A stretch of DNA of 64,000 bases from Ilyobacter polytropus DSM 2926. GTDB taxonomy: Bacteria > Fusobacteriota > Fusobacteriia > Fusobacteriales > Fusobacteriaceae. The stretch lies in assembly GCF_000165505.1 (NCBI RefSeq), contig NC_014633.1:496001-560000 (forward strand). Direction: 5' to 3'. Positions within the stretch are counted from its first letter, which is position 1. The number at the start of each line of letters is the position of its first letter. Under the pieces are notes generated by a model. The model worked only from the letters and a program-made list of their open reading frames with translations. It had not been told where the DNA came from and searched no databases. A program made the translations under genes and the position numbers. Positions 1 through 8,941 of the stretch are shown in pieces.

Positions 1-682
1 CAGAAAAGGCAAGGGTGCTCTTGAAGCCTTTGGCCACCTGCAGCGCGGTAACTGCTGGGAATACAATTAGAGAAGATATAAGCATGGTTCCTACGATTCT
101 TATTCCTAGGGCTATTGTGACCGATGTGAGTATTATAAGGAGCTGATTTAAGAGTCTTACATTTAGTCCTTGTGACACAGCGAACTCTTCATCATAAGTT
201 ATTGTGAAAAGATCAGGATAAAATAAGATAACTCCTGCTACAACAGTAACACAGAGGATCCCAGACATGATTATTTCTCCTTTGGTTATAATGAGAATGT
301 TACCGAAAAGAAAACTGAATAAGTCCACGTTAAAGCCCTTTGAAAGACTGGCTATAAGTACACCTAGGGATACTGCAAGGGAAGAAACCAGACCAATTGC
401 CGCGTCTCCGTCGATATTTGCCTTTTCATTTAGTTTCAGTATAAGGAAAGAAGCCATTATGACTAACGGAACAGACACCAGTATAGGTGAAAGAGAAAGC
501 ATTATCCCTAGAGCTACTGTTGCGAAGGCCACATGAGCCAGACCATCTCCTATAAGGGAAAGATTTTTCAGTACTAGGAAAGGTCCTAAAAAAGAGCATG
601 AAAGAGATATAAATATACCTGACAATATTGCCCTTTGTATAAATGAGAAACTCAGTGCCTCTGTTATTTCATTAATGATCAT
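1..682 (-). CDS. Metal ABC transporter permease (ABC-3/ZnuB family), 3' end outside window
   Basis: Inner-membrane permease of a zinc/manganese-type ABC importer, partial: about 227 codons are visible from the ATG at 682 and the frame runs off the left edge. The translation begins MIINEITEALSFSF and is strongly hydrophobic. It carries the family's conserved stretches DGLAHVAFA near residue 45 and GTMLISSLIVFPAVTAL near the end, typical of ABC-3 permeases. The start overlaps the stop of the ATPase gene by 11 bases, so the two are translationally coupled, and the order SBP-ATPase-permease is the usual one for these importers. The metal cannot be decided from the permease. Confidence 0.9.
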   Translation of the reverse strand, partial: MIINEITEALSFSFIQRAILSGIFISLSCSFLGPFLVLKNLSLIGDGLAHVAFATVALGIMLSLSPILVSVPLVIMASFLILKLNEKANIDGDAAIGLVSSLAVSLGVLIASLSKGFNVDLFSFLFGNILIITKGEIIMSGILCVTVVAGVILFYPDLFTITYDEEFAVSQGLNVRLLNQLLIILTSVTIALGIRIVGTMLISSLIVFPAVTALQVAKGFKSTLAFS

Positions 683-1418
683 GGGTATGCCTCCAGCAAA
701 ATTGATGTTGTGAGATTGAGCCAAAGTAAGCCGTCATCTTATCTGACTGGCAAAATTCATCATAATTTCCATAAAAAACAAGAGACCTGTCCAGATAAAG
801 CATTTTTGAGGTATGTTTCCCTATCCCTCCTACATCGTGGGAGACAAAAAGTATAGTGACATTCTCTCTTAAGTTTATCTCTTTTAAAAGTTCATAGAAC
901 TCATTTCTTACCTTTGGGTCTAAAGCTGATGTAGGCTCGTCTAAGAATAAAATTTTAGGTTGTGATACTAGAGCTCTGGCTAAGAGCACCCTTTGTTGCT
1001 GACCTCCAGAAAGGTTTCCTATGGATTTATCTGCTAATTTTTCTATTTTTAGTTTTTTTAAAAGCTCATCTACATTTTTCCATTCTTTTTTTGAAAGATA
1101 GCGTGGAAACCTCTTTTTTCCAAGAAGTCCGGAAGCTACTACTTCTCTAACTTTTCCTGGGAAAGTCTTGTCAACCTTAAAACTTTTCTGTGGAAGGTAA
1201 CCTATCTCTCCCGGACTTATGTTATGGTATTTTATACTTCCTGTAGAACTTTTTATTATTCCGACCATGGTTTTAACAAGGGTAGTTTTTCCAGAACCGT
1301 TTGGCCCTACGATGCCGATATAGTCCCCTGTGGCCACATCAAAAGATATATTTTCCAGAATTCTGATTCCGTTATAAGCTATGTTAAGTTTATCTACAGA
1401 GATGATGATATTATTCAT
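672..1418 (-). CDS. Metal ABC transporter ATP-binding protein (ZnuC/MntB-like)
   Basis: Cytoplasmic ATPase, 248 residues, that energises the metal importer encoded on both sides of it. Walker A is GPNGSGKTT (38-46), the ABC signature is LSGGQQQR (136-143) and Walker B is ILFLDEP (156-162). The protein ends in a short His-rich tail, WRHTHDH, which could bind metal; similar His-rich ends occur in zinc-importer ATPases. The start overlaps the end of the binding-protein gene by 8 bases, and the 3' end overlaps the permease. Zinc or manganese is the likely substrate; the sequence does not settle which. Confidence 0.93.
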   Translation of the reverse strand: MNNIIISVDKLNIAYNGIRILENISFDVATGDYIGIVGPNGSGKTTLVKTMVGIIKSSTGSIKYHNISPGEIGYLPQKSFKVDKTFPGKVREVVASGLLGKKRFPRYLSKKEWKNVDELLKKLKIEKLADKSIGNLSGGQQQRVLLARALVSQPKILFLDEPTSALDPKVRNEFYELLKEINLRENVTILFVSHDVGGIGKHTSKMLYLDRSLVFYGNYDEFCQSDKMTAYFGSISQHQFCWRHTHDH

Positions 1419-2283
1419 TTTTTAGACCTCTTTTCAAATTTTTAAGGTTATCTTCCATTATATCTATATAACCCTTTCCGGATTTTAACTCTTCTTTGGA
1501 TAGATTATGGACGCCATGTAAAAGCAGAATTTTTGTTTGGGTTTCTCTGGCTATAAGCTTTGCACTTTTGGGGTCTATAAGTTCTTCAAAATAAATATAA
1601 GAATCCCCACGTTTTTTTATAGTTTTGATAAGTTCTGCCATACGCCTTGGTGTAGGTTCTGCATCAGGAGAAAAACTTCTGTAAGGAGTAGTAAAGGTCA
1701 GGTTGTACCTCTTGGCAAAATATCCGAAGACCATATGTCCTGAGAAAACAACATCTCTTTTGTCTAGCTCTGACAGCTCTCTGTCTATTTTCTGATGAAG
1801 TCTTATAAGTTTATTTTTGTAAATTCTGGAATTTTCAATATAATATTCACTGTTTTTGGGATCTGTCTTTATAAATGCTGCAGTTATGTTGTCTGCCATC
1901 TTCATAGCAAGGACTGGATCTGTCCATATATGCGGGTCTTTATGATCGCCGTCTTTTATTTTCTCAATTCCCTGGCTGATGTCAGATACAGCAACTGATG
2001 AGGGGAGATTTTTACTCATTCTGTGAACCCAGGGTTCCATGTCTTCACCTGTATAGAGTAAAATATCAGAGGTAGTTATCCTGACCATATCTCTAGGTGT
2101 GGGCTCATAGGAGTGAGCCTCTACTCCAGGCGGCAAGAGAAGAGTAACTTCCGCCTTTTCTTTTCCTATATTTCTGGCAAAGTCATAATTTGGAAATATT
2201 GTGGCTATGACTTTTATATTTTTTCCAAAGGAAAAAGCTGTAAAAAACAGCGTAAGCAACAAAGTTATAAAAAATCTATTCAT
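1411..2283 (-). CDS. Metal-binding periplasmic protein of ABC transporter (ZnuA/TroA family)
   Basis: First gene of the metal importer operon; 290 residues with an N-terminal signal peptide (hydrophobic to about residue 20, ending SFG). Cluster A-I substrate-binding protein. Candidate metal ligands of the family are His57 (GVEAHSYEPTP), His118 (DPHIWTDP) and His183 (FSGHMVFGYFAKRYN), with an acidic ligand near EELIDP (233-237). The His-rich loop of E. coli ZnuA is absent; only a short DGDHKDPH stretch precedes His118. A good ribosome binding site (aggagg) precedes the ATG. No Fur/Zur operator was recognised upstream. Confidence 0.92.
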   Translation of the reverse strand: MNRFFITLLLTLFFTAFSFGKNIKVIATIFPNYDFARNIGKEKAEVTLLLPPGVEAHSYEPTPRDMVRITTSDILLYTGEDMEPWVHRMSKNLPSSVAVSDISQGIEKIKDGDHKDPHIWTDPVLAMKMADNITAAFIKTDPKNSEYYIENSRIYKNKLIRLHQKIDRELSELDKRDVVFSGHMVFGYFAKRYNLTFTTPYRSFSPDAEPTPRRMAELIKTIKKRGDSYIYFEELIDPKSAKLIARETQTKILLLHGVHNLSKEELKSGKGYIDIMEDNLKNLKRGLKNE

Positions 2284-2391
2284 ATATTTCCTCCTTTTTA
2301 ACTATATATAGATTTATTCTAGTAATTTAAAAACATCCTTTATAATTACTTATAAATTCAGAGTAAAACTTTATTTTATTACTGGAAATTT

Positions 2392-2425
2392 TAAAAAAGC
2401 AACCTCGAAAAAATCCCGAGGTCGC
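2392..2425 (-). terminator. Rho-independent terminator of the c-di-GMP operon
   Basis: Read on the minus strand, a GC-rich stem of ACCTCG paired with CGAGGT, flanked by GC/GC pairs, is followed by six T. It lies about 20 bases after the stop of the GGDEF gene. Confidence 0.88.
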
Positions 2426-2446
2426 TAAGTCAGATATATTTATAAT

Positions 2447-3793
2447 TTAACTAATATTATTTGAGTTAGTCTTTTGTCTGTACATATCTTCGTCTGCAAC
2501 ATGGGTCAGTTTGTCGAAATCAGTTTCATCTGTTGGATAAACTGAACTTCCGATACTAGAGAAGATTTTAATTTTTTTATTCTGATGCTGGTAATCTATT
2601 GTTACGGCTTTTCTTATTCTTTCTTTTATAATTTTTACATCTGAGATATCCCCTATATCCGGGATAATAATAAGAAATTCGTCTCCTCCCAGTCTAAATA
2701 CTGCCTCAGACTTTCTACATATTTTCAGTAGCTTGTCTGAGATCAGCTTCAATACCTCGTCTCCTGCCTTGTGTCCATAGGTGTCATTTATACTTTTAAA
2801 TTTATTTATATCTAAAAGTAGTATGAGGACTTTGGTATTATTTCTCTTGGCCTTTTCAAATGCCATCTGGTAGAACTCATCAAGGAAAGCTCTGCTATAA
2901 AGTCCTGTAAGGTGATCATGAATCACTTCATTTTTAAATTTGAATCTCGAAATTATATTGTTGTAAAGAAGCGTTGCCGACAAAAAGGTCAGTAAAATCG
3001 ACACGACAAATTTTAATACAATTTTATCATCTGCTCTTTCCCAACCGTTTATCGGGATAATAGCAGCACTCCAAAGGGTATTGCTGAATTCCATGTCAAG
3101 TATAATAGGGTCCTTTTTAAGTATTGAGCTCTCACCTAAAAACGGATTTTTTCTAAAAGTGTTGTCGTTAAAAAGTGCTATGTGAAGTCTGTTCTGTTTT
3201 TCAGACAAAAGGGCCCTCTCCATAAACTGGTCAGCATCTATTACTATACTCACCTGTCCCCAGTATCCTGTCTCATCATTTACTACTGGAATTCTTATGA
3301 TAAATCCTTTTCCACCCTGTACGAGATCCAATGGTCCCTGTAGAATCTGCTTGAGCTTATATTTTACTTCTAGGACCTTTTCCCCTTGAAGGGGGATATC
3401 CAAAAGGTCTATTCCCACTGCTGACTCATTTCCTTCTTTTGGAAAAACCGATACTATAGTTGTATCTTTGATGGTTGATATATTTCTGATTAAATGCCCA
3501 TCCCCCTGTACTAGATTGGAAAGATATTTGTCAGATTCCTCTGGACGAACCTGAGGATGGGTTTTTAAATAAGCTATATAACCCTTTAGTATATGCTCAT
3601 TTATATTAAAAAAACTCTCGGTCTGAGACCTGTAGTGAAGAAATTTACCTATGGTTTCCTCTCTTTCATGCACATTACTGCTGTAGATCTCATTCTTCAT
3701 ATTAGAATAAAATGTAAATGACAATACAGCGAAGAAAAAAATAGGAATTGCAGCTGCTATGATGTAATATTTTTTAGAGATATTTTTTTTCAC
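2447..3793 (-). CDS. Membrane-bound diguanylate cyclase (GGDEF)
   Basis: Synthesises c-di-GMP from GTP; 448 residues. One transmembrane segment near residues 10-30, a periplasmic sensor region of about 230 residues, a second transmembrane segment near 265-282, then a complete GGDEF domain with the catalytic signature RLGGDEF near 365. The inhibitory-site position reads RKSE instead of RxxD, so product feedback may be weak. It is the last gene of an operon with the HD-GYP protein (27-base gap) and a solute-binding lipoprotein. The periplasmic part resembles a cache-type sensor, but the fold is not assignable by eye. Confidence 0.92.
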   Translation of the reverse strand: MKKNISKKYYIIAAAIPIFFFAVLSFTFYSNMKNEIYSSNVHEREETIGKFLHYRSQTESFFNINEHILKGYIAYLKTHPQVRPEESDKYLSNLVQGDGHLIRNISTIKDTTIVSVFPKEGNESAVGIDLLDIPLQGEKVLEVKYKLKQILQGPLDLVQGGKGFIIRIPVVNDETGYWGQVSIVIDADQFMERALLSEKQNRLHIALFNDNTFRKNPFLGESSILKKDPIILDMEFSNTLWSAAIIPINGWERADDKIVLKFVVSILLTFLSATLLYNNIISRFKFKNEVIHDHLTGLYSRAFLDEFYQMAFEKAKRNNTKVLILLLDINKFKSINDTYGHKAGDEVLKLISDKLLKICRKSEAVFRLGGDEFLIIIPDIGDISDVKIIKERIRKAVTIDYQHQNKKIKIFSSIGSSVYPTDETDFDKLTHVADEDMYRQKTNSNNIS

Positions 3794-3820
3794 GGACTTT
3801 CTCCTTTGCGTAGAATCATA

Positions 3821-5359
3821 TCAATCCTCTTTTAATTCGAGATATATTTTATGAAATTGATCCTGTATATCAGTAAAGGCCTTTAGAATGTCCGGATCGA
3901 AATGTTCAGGTGACGTTCTGCCATCACCTTCTGTTATTATTTTTACAGCTTCCTCATGGGTGAATGCTTTTTTATAAACTCTTTTGCTGATAAGGGCATC
4001 GTAGATATCAGCTATTGTCATGAGCCTAGCAGACAGGGGAATATCTTCCCCGGAGATCCCCTTAGGATAACCGGAACCGTCAAATTTTTCATGATGGCAG
4101 TAGGAGATCTCTTCTGCAAACTTTAAAAAAGTGTTTACTCCGTTTTTTTTCTCGGATTTGATAATGGCATCTCTTCCATAAATAGTGTGTTTTTTCATTA
4201 TTTCAAACTCCTCGTCAGTATACCTTCCTGGCTTTAATAGGATGGCATCTGATATACCCACCTTACCTATATCATGAAGAGGAGCAGACTTTGAAATCAG
4301 CTCGATGTTTTTGTTTGTGAGAGCTTCTCTGAATCTAGGATGATCTTTTAAGTGTTCAGCCAAGGCTTTTACGTATCTTTTGGTCCTCAGAATATGGTTT
4401 CCTGTTTCGTTGTCACGCATCTCAGCTAAGTATGCAAGGCTGTTTATAGTAACCTCCTGTGTGAGTTTAAGTTCTTTGGTACGTTCATCTACTTTCTTTT
4501 CCAGGTTCTGGTTATGCTCTTTTAAGAGTGAGTCTCTCTGGTGGAGTTTGTAGGCCATGGAGTTGAACTCGGTGATAAGGTATCCCATCTCATTTTTAGA
4601 ATTATAATCGATATTGTGGTTGAATTTTCCACTAGAGATTGAACTTATTGCCCTGTTTATTTTTGATATGGGAATAAACAAAATCTTTGTGAGGATAATG
4701 ATCATAAAAATAAGCAGTGTGATACCCAGTGCCACAGTTTTTTCCAAAAAATAAATTTTGGAATTTTTGAGCTCTATCATTGCATTGTCCACATTTGACT
4801 TTAAAAAAAATACCCCACTTATATCTGAGTTGTTTATTCGGCTATACTCAGCCCCCTTTATAGGCATGGCTATGTTGAGTTTTCCTTCTTTAAAATCAGA
4901 GTCAATGTGTCTAAATTTATTTTTATTGATGATCTCTTTCACTGATGGCTCAGGTATTTTTTTTCCGATTTCTTCCTGATAATTTGAGGCGATAACTGTC
5001 TGGTCAGGGCTATAGACACGGATGGTATCAATATCTGGATAGGAACCTGCGTCTTCTATCTGTCTCTGGAGGGTAGCAATATCATAGTTTTCTAGTAAGA
5101 CAGAGGTAGACCAGTTGAGGCTTGACAGAGTAGAGGAAAAATTGTCGATATATTCATTTTCAAAATATTCTTCTGAATAGTTATTCAGCATGGAAAAAGC
5201 CGATAAATTGATAACTATTATGGCAGCTATAATTCCGAGGGATATTTTCATATATATAGAAGAAAAAACTGTACCTCCGTAGAAGTCGAGTTTCTCCTGA
5301 GTCTCTTTTTTGTAGTTTAAAATTTTTTGCCAAATACCGGCAGGTTTTTTCTTGATCAT
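3821..5359 (-). CDS. HAMP-HD-GYP c-di-GMP phosphodiesterase with periplasmic sensor
   Basis: Predicted c-di-GMP hydrolase, 512 residues. Transmembrane segment near 36-58, periplasmic sensor of about 150 residues, second transmembrane segment near 208-230, HAMP linker, coiled coil, then HD-GYP domain. Catalytic motifs are intact: HDIGK near 359, HHEKFDGSGYP near 425, and the downstream ADIYDAL. Its ATG directly follows the TAA of the lipoprotein gene with no spacer, and its ribosome binding site lies inside that gene, so translation is coupled. It precedes a GGDEF cyclase, so opposing enzymes come from one transcript. Confidence 0.93.
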   Translation of the reverse strand: MIKKKPAGIWQKILNYKKETQEKLDFYGGTVFSSIYMKISLGIIAAIIVINLSAFSMLNNYSEEYFENEYIDNFSSTLSSLNWSTSVLLENYDIATLQRQIEDAGSYPDIDTIRVYSPDQTVIASNYQEEIGKKIPEPSVKEIINKNKFRHIDSDFKEGKLNIAMPIKGAEYSRINNSDISGVFFLKSNVDNAMIELKNSKIYFLEKTVALGITLLIFMIIILTKILFIPISKINRAISSISSGKFNHNIDYNSKNEMGYLITEFNSMAYKLHQRDSLLKEHNQNLEKKVDERTKELKLTQEVTINSLAYLAEMRDNETGNHILRTKRYVKALAEHLKDHPRFREALTNKNIELISKSAPLHDIGKVGISDAILLKPGRYTDEEFEIMKKHTIYGRDAIIKSEKKNGVNTFLKFAEEISYCHHEKFDGSGYPKGISGEDIPLSARLMTIADIYDALISKRVYKKAFTHEEAVKIITEGDGRTSPEHFDPDILKAFTDIQDQFHKIYLELKED

Positions 5360-6328
5360 TTAAATATCTCCTTTGACCATTTTGACAACAGTGCTGTCGT
5401 AGAGCTTTCTAGTGTCGATTTTTTTCTTTGTTAGTTTACTTTCAATCATAAATTGGTTTAAATTTTTCAGTTCTTCATCTATTTTTCCAGAAGAAAGTTC
5501 TTCCATGTTTTCATCTATAGAAAAAAATATGAACTTTTCATAGAATTTTTTGAATTCATTTACTGTAATTTTTTCTTTAGAAGCCATTATTTGATAGCCC
5601 TTTTCTGGGTTGTTTTTCACAAATTCCTGTGCCTTGTACCAGGCCTTTACCAGTTTTGAATAGTCCTCAGGCCTTTTGTCTAGAGATTTTTCTCTGGCTA
5701 AAATCACATCGGTGGACATCAACTTTCGGTTGCTTTGCATGAGTAGATTTCCATTTACCTTATCAACTGCAGTGCTTACATAGGGTTCATAGGTAACGGC
5801 TGCATCTACTTTTCCATCTATAAAGAGTTTTGAGGCTTCTTCAAAGGAGGAAACAGAGACAAGCTCAATATCATTTTCACTCATATTATTCTTTCTGAGG
5901 AACTTGTACAGTAAATAGTGTTCATCTCTATCAATTTCTACTGCTATTTTTTTCCCCTTTAAGTCACTGGCACTCTGAATCTCTTTATTGACAACCAGTC
6001 CCTGGTTTCCAAAGATGGTTTCTGTCATGAGTATTATCTTTGACTTTTCACCTTTTCCTGCGTGATATACAGCATTGAAATATGTGGAATGAACAAGATC
6101 GGTTTTCCCCAGGTAAAGTGATGCCATAGAGTCTGACCATTTTGTAAATCTTACTATTTCCACAGGAACATCTTCAAAATATCCTTGTTCTTCTGCAATA
6201 TACCAAAGTTCACACGAAGGCCAGTTGTTGGCCGCGATTCTGATGGGTTTTTTCTCTTTGAAGCAGGAAGCAAACAAAATAATAGTAAACCCAAATATAA
6301 AAGGGAACAAGATATTCTTAATTTTCAT
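5360..6328 (-). CDS. Solute-binding lipoprotein, NMT1/SsuA-like, without transporter partners
   Basis: 322 residues with a lipoprotein signal peptide (hydrophobic segment ending FASC; Cys22 would be lipidated). The body resembles the NMT1/THI5/SsuA-type binding proteins that recognise thiamine precursors, sulfonates or nitrate (for example ANNWPSCELWYIAEEQGYF near the start, and DAAVTYEPYV). No permease or ATPase gene is next to it; instead it heads an operon with HD-GYP and GGDEF membrane sensors. The arrangement suggests it presents a ligand to the periplasmic domains of those enzymes. The ligand is unknown. Confidence 0.82.
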   Translation of the reverse strand: MKIKNILFPFIFGFTIILFASCFKEKKPIRIAANNWPSCELWYIAEEQGYFEDVPVEIVRFTKWSDSMASLYLGKTDLVHSTYFNAVYHAGKGEKSKIILMTETIFGNQGLVVNKEIQSASDLKGKKIAVEIDRDEHYLLYKFLRKNNMSENDIELVSVSSFEEASKLFIDGKVDAAVTYEPYVSTAVDKVNGNLLMQSNRKLMSTDVILAREKSLDKRPEDYSKLVKAWYKAQEFVKNNPEKGYQIMASKEKITVNEFKKFYEKFIFFSIDENMEELSSGKIDEELKNLNQFMIESKLTKKKIDTRKLYDSTVVKMVKGDI

Positions 6329-6920
6329 AGGAACTCATCTCCAAAAGTGTTTTGGTCAAGACTTATATTTCTATCTACATAAATTATATAACAAAAAAAT
6401 CACAAAATTAATTTTTACAATCACTCAATAATACCACAAGTCAACATAAAAATAACCTTAGAATGATAAAAAAACAATATTTTTAACATCTTAGTTAGGT
6501 TTGCTATTTGAAGGAACTTCCGGTAAATCACTGAATTTACCAGGATATAAGGGTAAACAATATTTTTCAACGAATATACACTAATAAAGGACAGGGAAAT
6601 TAACACGAATAAGGATAAAATATTTTGGTCACAGAGGAAGCAGAGAAAAAGAGAGAGTGTCGCAGAATTAAAAACAGAACCATTTACGTTTTATTTTGCA
6701 ATAGGTTTTTTATCAATTTTTATTAGCGGTAAAAGCTATTGACTCTTATATTTTTTTAGATTCGATTATTTTTGAGGATTTCTTAAAAGTAGCAAGTTAA
6801 GTCAAATTATACTATACTTGATATTAGGAATAGTTTGAATTTTATTAAAAATTAATTATTTTATTTGAAAATTAGGTTTTAATTGGGATTGACCGAAAAA
6901 ATCAACTGGGGGAATTGATT
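6329..6920. other. Gene-free intergenic region holding dispersed-repeat copy A
   Basis: About 590 bases between divergent genes. A TATAAT-like box reading on the minus strand, within 6380-6392, could serve the c-di-GMP operon. No credible gene was seen. About 6505-6745 is copy A of a degenerate repeat found again at 53520-53765. Short open frames here lack ribosome binding sites and protein-like composition. Confidence 0.6.
6505..6745 (+). repeat. Degenerate dispersed repeat, copy A
   Basis: Shares with 53520-53765 a common order of blocks: CTGAATTTAC, then an exact 20-base match TAACACGAATAAGGATAAAA (6601-6620 versus 53611-53630), then TTTTGG-CACAGAG, CAGAGAAAAAGAGAG, and a tail ending near ATTGAC. 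Spacing differs by small indels. It is non-coding; the family is not identified. Confidence 0.75.
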
Positions 6921-7313
6921 ATGGAAATTATTGAGCTTAAGACTAGCGGAAAATGTGAGATGGTAGATATAACCAAAAGAATAAAAGAAGCAGTGTATAA
7001 AAACAGATGGAATGACGGAATCCTTGTGGTTTTTTCTATGCACACCACAGGAGGAATCACCATAAATGAATCCTATGACCCTGATGTGCAGCATGACCTT
7101 ATAAGGGCCTTAGATAAGATGGTTCCTGATCTTAACTTCAGACATATGGAGGGCAACTCTGATGCTCACTTAAAAACCAGTTTGATAGGTGCAGAAAGCA
7201 CTCTTATAGTAGAAAAAGGTGAACTTTTACTGGGAACCTGGCAGGGAGTTTATTTTTGTGAGTTTGACGGTGGAAGAGAAAGACGGGTTCTTTTGAAATT
7301 CATAGGTAAATAA
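6921..7313 (+). CDS. YjbQ/UPF0047 family protein
   Basis: 130-residue protein of the YjbQ (UPF0047) family, small trimeric proteins with weak thiamine-phosphate-synthase-like activity reported for some members; the physiological role is uncertain. Family motifs are SMHTTGGITINE in the N-terminal half and HMEGNSDAHLKTSLIGAE in the middle, with conserved His residues, then GTWQGVYFCEFDGGR. The ATG at 6921 is preferred over a TTG two codons earlier because GGGGGA lies seven bases before it. Probably monocistronic. Confidence 0.88.
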   Translation: MEIIELKTSGKCEMVDITKRIKEAVYKNRWNDGILVVFSMHTTGGITINESYDPDVQHDLIRALDKMVPDLNFRHMEGNSDAHLKTSLIGAESTLIVEKGELLLGTWQGVYFCEFDGGRERRVLLKFIGK

Positions 7314-7384
7314 TGTCACAGAGTAAAAAAACTTAAAAATGTCGTATACCGGATATTGCAGTTATAAACCTGAGGAGAATAAAT

Positions 7385-8941
7385 ATGAAGCTAGAAAATC
7401 GGATAAGAGTCTACATATTGACCTTGTTGACATTGAGCCTTGTTATAACATCAGGCCTTTTTATCGAAAGGGAACTTAGACTTATAGAGGATAAGGTGCA
7501 GGGGAATCTGAAGAATGTCAGTTCTCTTTTTGCCAGAGACCCATTTATTCAGAAGAATCTCTATGAAAAAAATCCTGACCTAATACAGAATTATGTGGAA
7601 AGAACCATGGAGTCCCTAGAGGAAATTGACCTTATTGTTGTGGCTGATATGTATGGAAAGCGATTTTCCCACGTAAACAGAGAAAAAGTGGGGAAATATT
7701 TTGTAGGGGGAGATGAAAAAAAAGTAATAGAAACAGGGGAAAGCTATTTTTCCAAGGCCAAGGGTACTTTGGGCATATCTATAAGAAGATTCGAACCTGT
7801 AGAGTATAGGGGGGAACAGGTAGGCTTTGTAACAGTTGGAAAGCTCTACTGGAAAATCCAAAAGGTGAAACGAGGCGTCATAGTTTATTTCACCTCGGCT
7901 CTTGTTATGGTTATACTTTTGAGTTTTATCCCTGCATCGACACTTTCTCAAAGCATCAAAAAGGAGCTAAAAGGATTTGAACCCAATGAGATAGGTAAGA
8001 TATACGAGGAAAAGAAGACGATATTTGAAAGCATCCATGAGGGTATAGTGGCTATAGATCAAAAGGGAAAAATAACACGGATGAACCGAGCAGCCGAATC
8101 AATATTAAATGACAGCAGACTGGATAAGTTAAAGAAAATCGCTGAAGAAACAATTGAAAAAAAGCACGGAATATACGACAGGGAGATAGATCTTCAGAAA
8201 AAAAAGGTTTTCATAAACTCTATACCGATCTTTAAAGATGAAATTCCTCTAGGGGTTGTTCTCACAATGAGGGACAGTGAAGAGGTAAATAAAAGAGCGA
8301 AAGAAATAACGGGATTCTCACAGCTTATAGATTCCCTCAGGGCAAATATCCATGAGTTCAAAAACAAACTTCATGTGATATTAGGACTCTTAGAATTAAA
8401 TGAGGTAGATGAGGCCATAAAATATATAAGCAAGTTAGAAGATGAAGTAGGGGCATCGAGATTTGAAAATGCCGATATAAATGACTCGATACTACTAGCT
8501 CTTCTGACTGGTAAGCTAAATACTGCCATGGAAAAAGGTGTAAAGCTGAAGTTGATAAAGGGTACCTATCTAATGTCTGATCATGGAAGGATAAGCACCA
8601 GCGACCTTGTAATAATAGTGGGGAATCTCATAGAAAATGCACTAGAAGCCTGTGACAGGTCTATGAGAAACGGTATAGAGGTCTATCTCAAGGAAAGTGA
8701 AGATGATATTCTCATAATGGTTTTAGATACAGGTAGGCCCATAGCCTTTGATGTGGAGAAAATATTTGAAAAGGGAGTATCTTCTAAGAATGGTAATACT
8801 AGAGGGTCTGGGTTGGCTCTGGTAAAAGAAAAAATAGACCTCTACGGAGGAGAGATGCAGGTAAATCAAAGAGAGGGAACAAAGACATTTAAAATAAGAA
8901 TCTACAAAGGAGATATTGATGATAAAAGTTATAATAGTTGA
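7385..8941 (+). CDS. CitA/DcuS-type sensor histidine kinase
   Basis: 518 residues. Transmembrane segments near 10-27 and 165-187 enclose a periplasmic PAS/cache domain of the type that binds C4/C6 carboxylates. A cytoplasmic PAS domain follows (about 205-300), then the phospho-acceptor helix (HEFKNKLHVILGLLE) and an ATPase domain with the N box NLIENALEAC and a glycine box near GVSSKNGNTRGSGLAL. Its gene overlaps the response regulator by 23 bases and lies upstream of a 2-hydroxycarboxylate transporter, so it likely senses citrate, malate or a related acid. The exact ligand is inferred. Confidence 0.92.
   Translation: MKLENRIRVYILTLLTLSLVITSGLFIERELRLIEDKVQGNLKNVSSLFARDPFIQKNLYEKNPDLIQNYVERTMESLEEIDLIVVADMYGKRFSHVNREKVGKYFVGGDEKKVIETGESYFSKAKGTLGISIRRFEPVEYRGEQVGFVTVGKLYWKIQKVKRGVIVYFTSALVMVILLSFIPASTLSQSIKKELKGFEPNEIGKIYEEKKTIFESIHEGIVAIDQKGKITRMNRAAESILNDSRLDKLKKIAEETIEKKHGIYDREIDLQKKKVFINSIPIFKDEIPLGVVLTMRDSEEVNKRAKEITGFSQLIDSLRANIHEFKNKLHVILGLLELNEVDEAIKYISKLEDEVGASRFENADINDSILLALLTGKLNTAMEKGVKLKLIKGTYLMSDHGRISTSDLVIIVGNLIENALEACDRSMRNGIEVYLKESEDDILIMVLDTGRPIAFDVEKIFEKGVSSKNGNTRGSGLALVKEKIDLYGGEMQVNQREGTKTFKIRIYKGDIDDKSYNS

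Noticed and set aside
267-536. 89-codon plus-strand frame
   Set aside because: Antisense to the metal permease, whose minus-strand frame has clear family motifs.
6421-6606. 61-codon minus-strand frame between the lipoprotein and YjbQ genes
   Set aside because: No ribosome binding site and it overlaps dispersed-repeat copy A.
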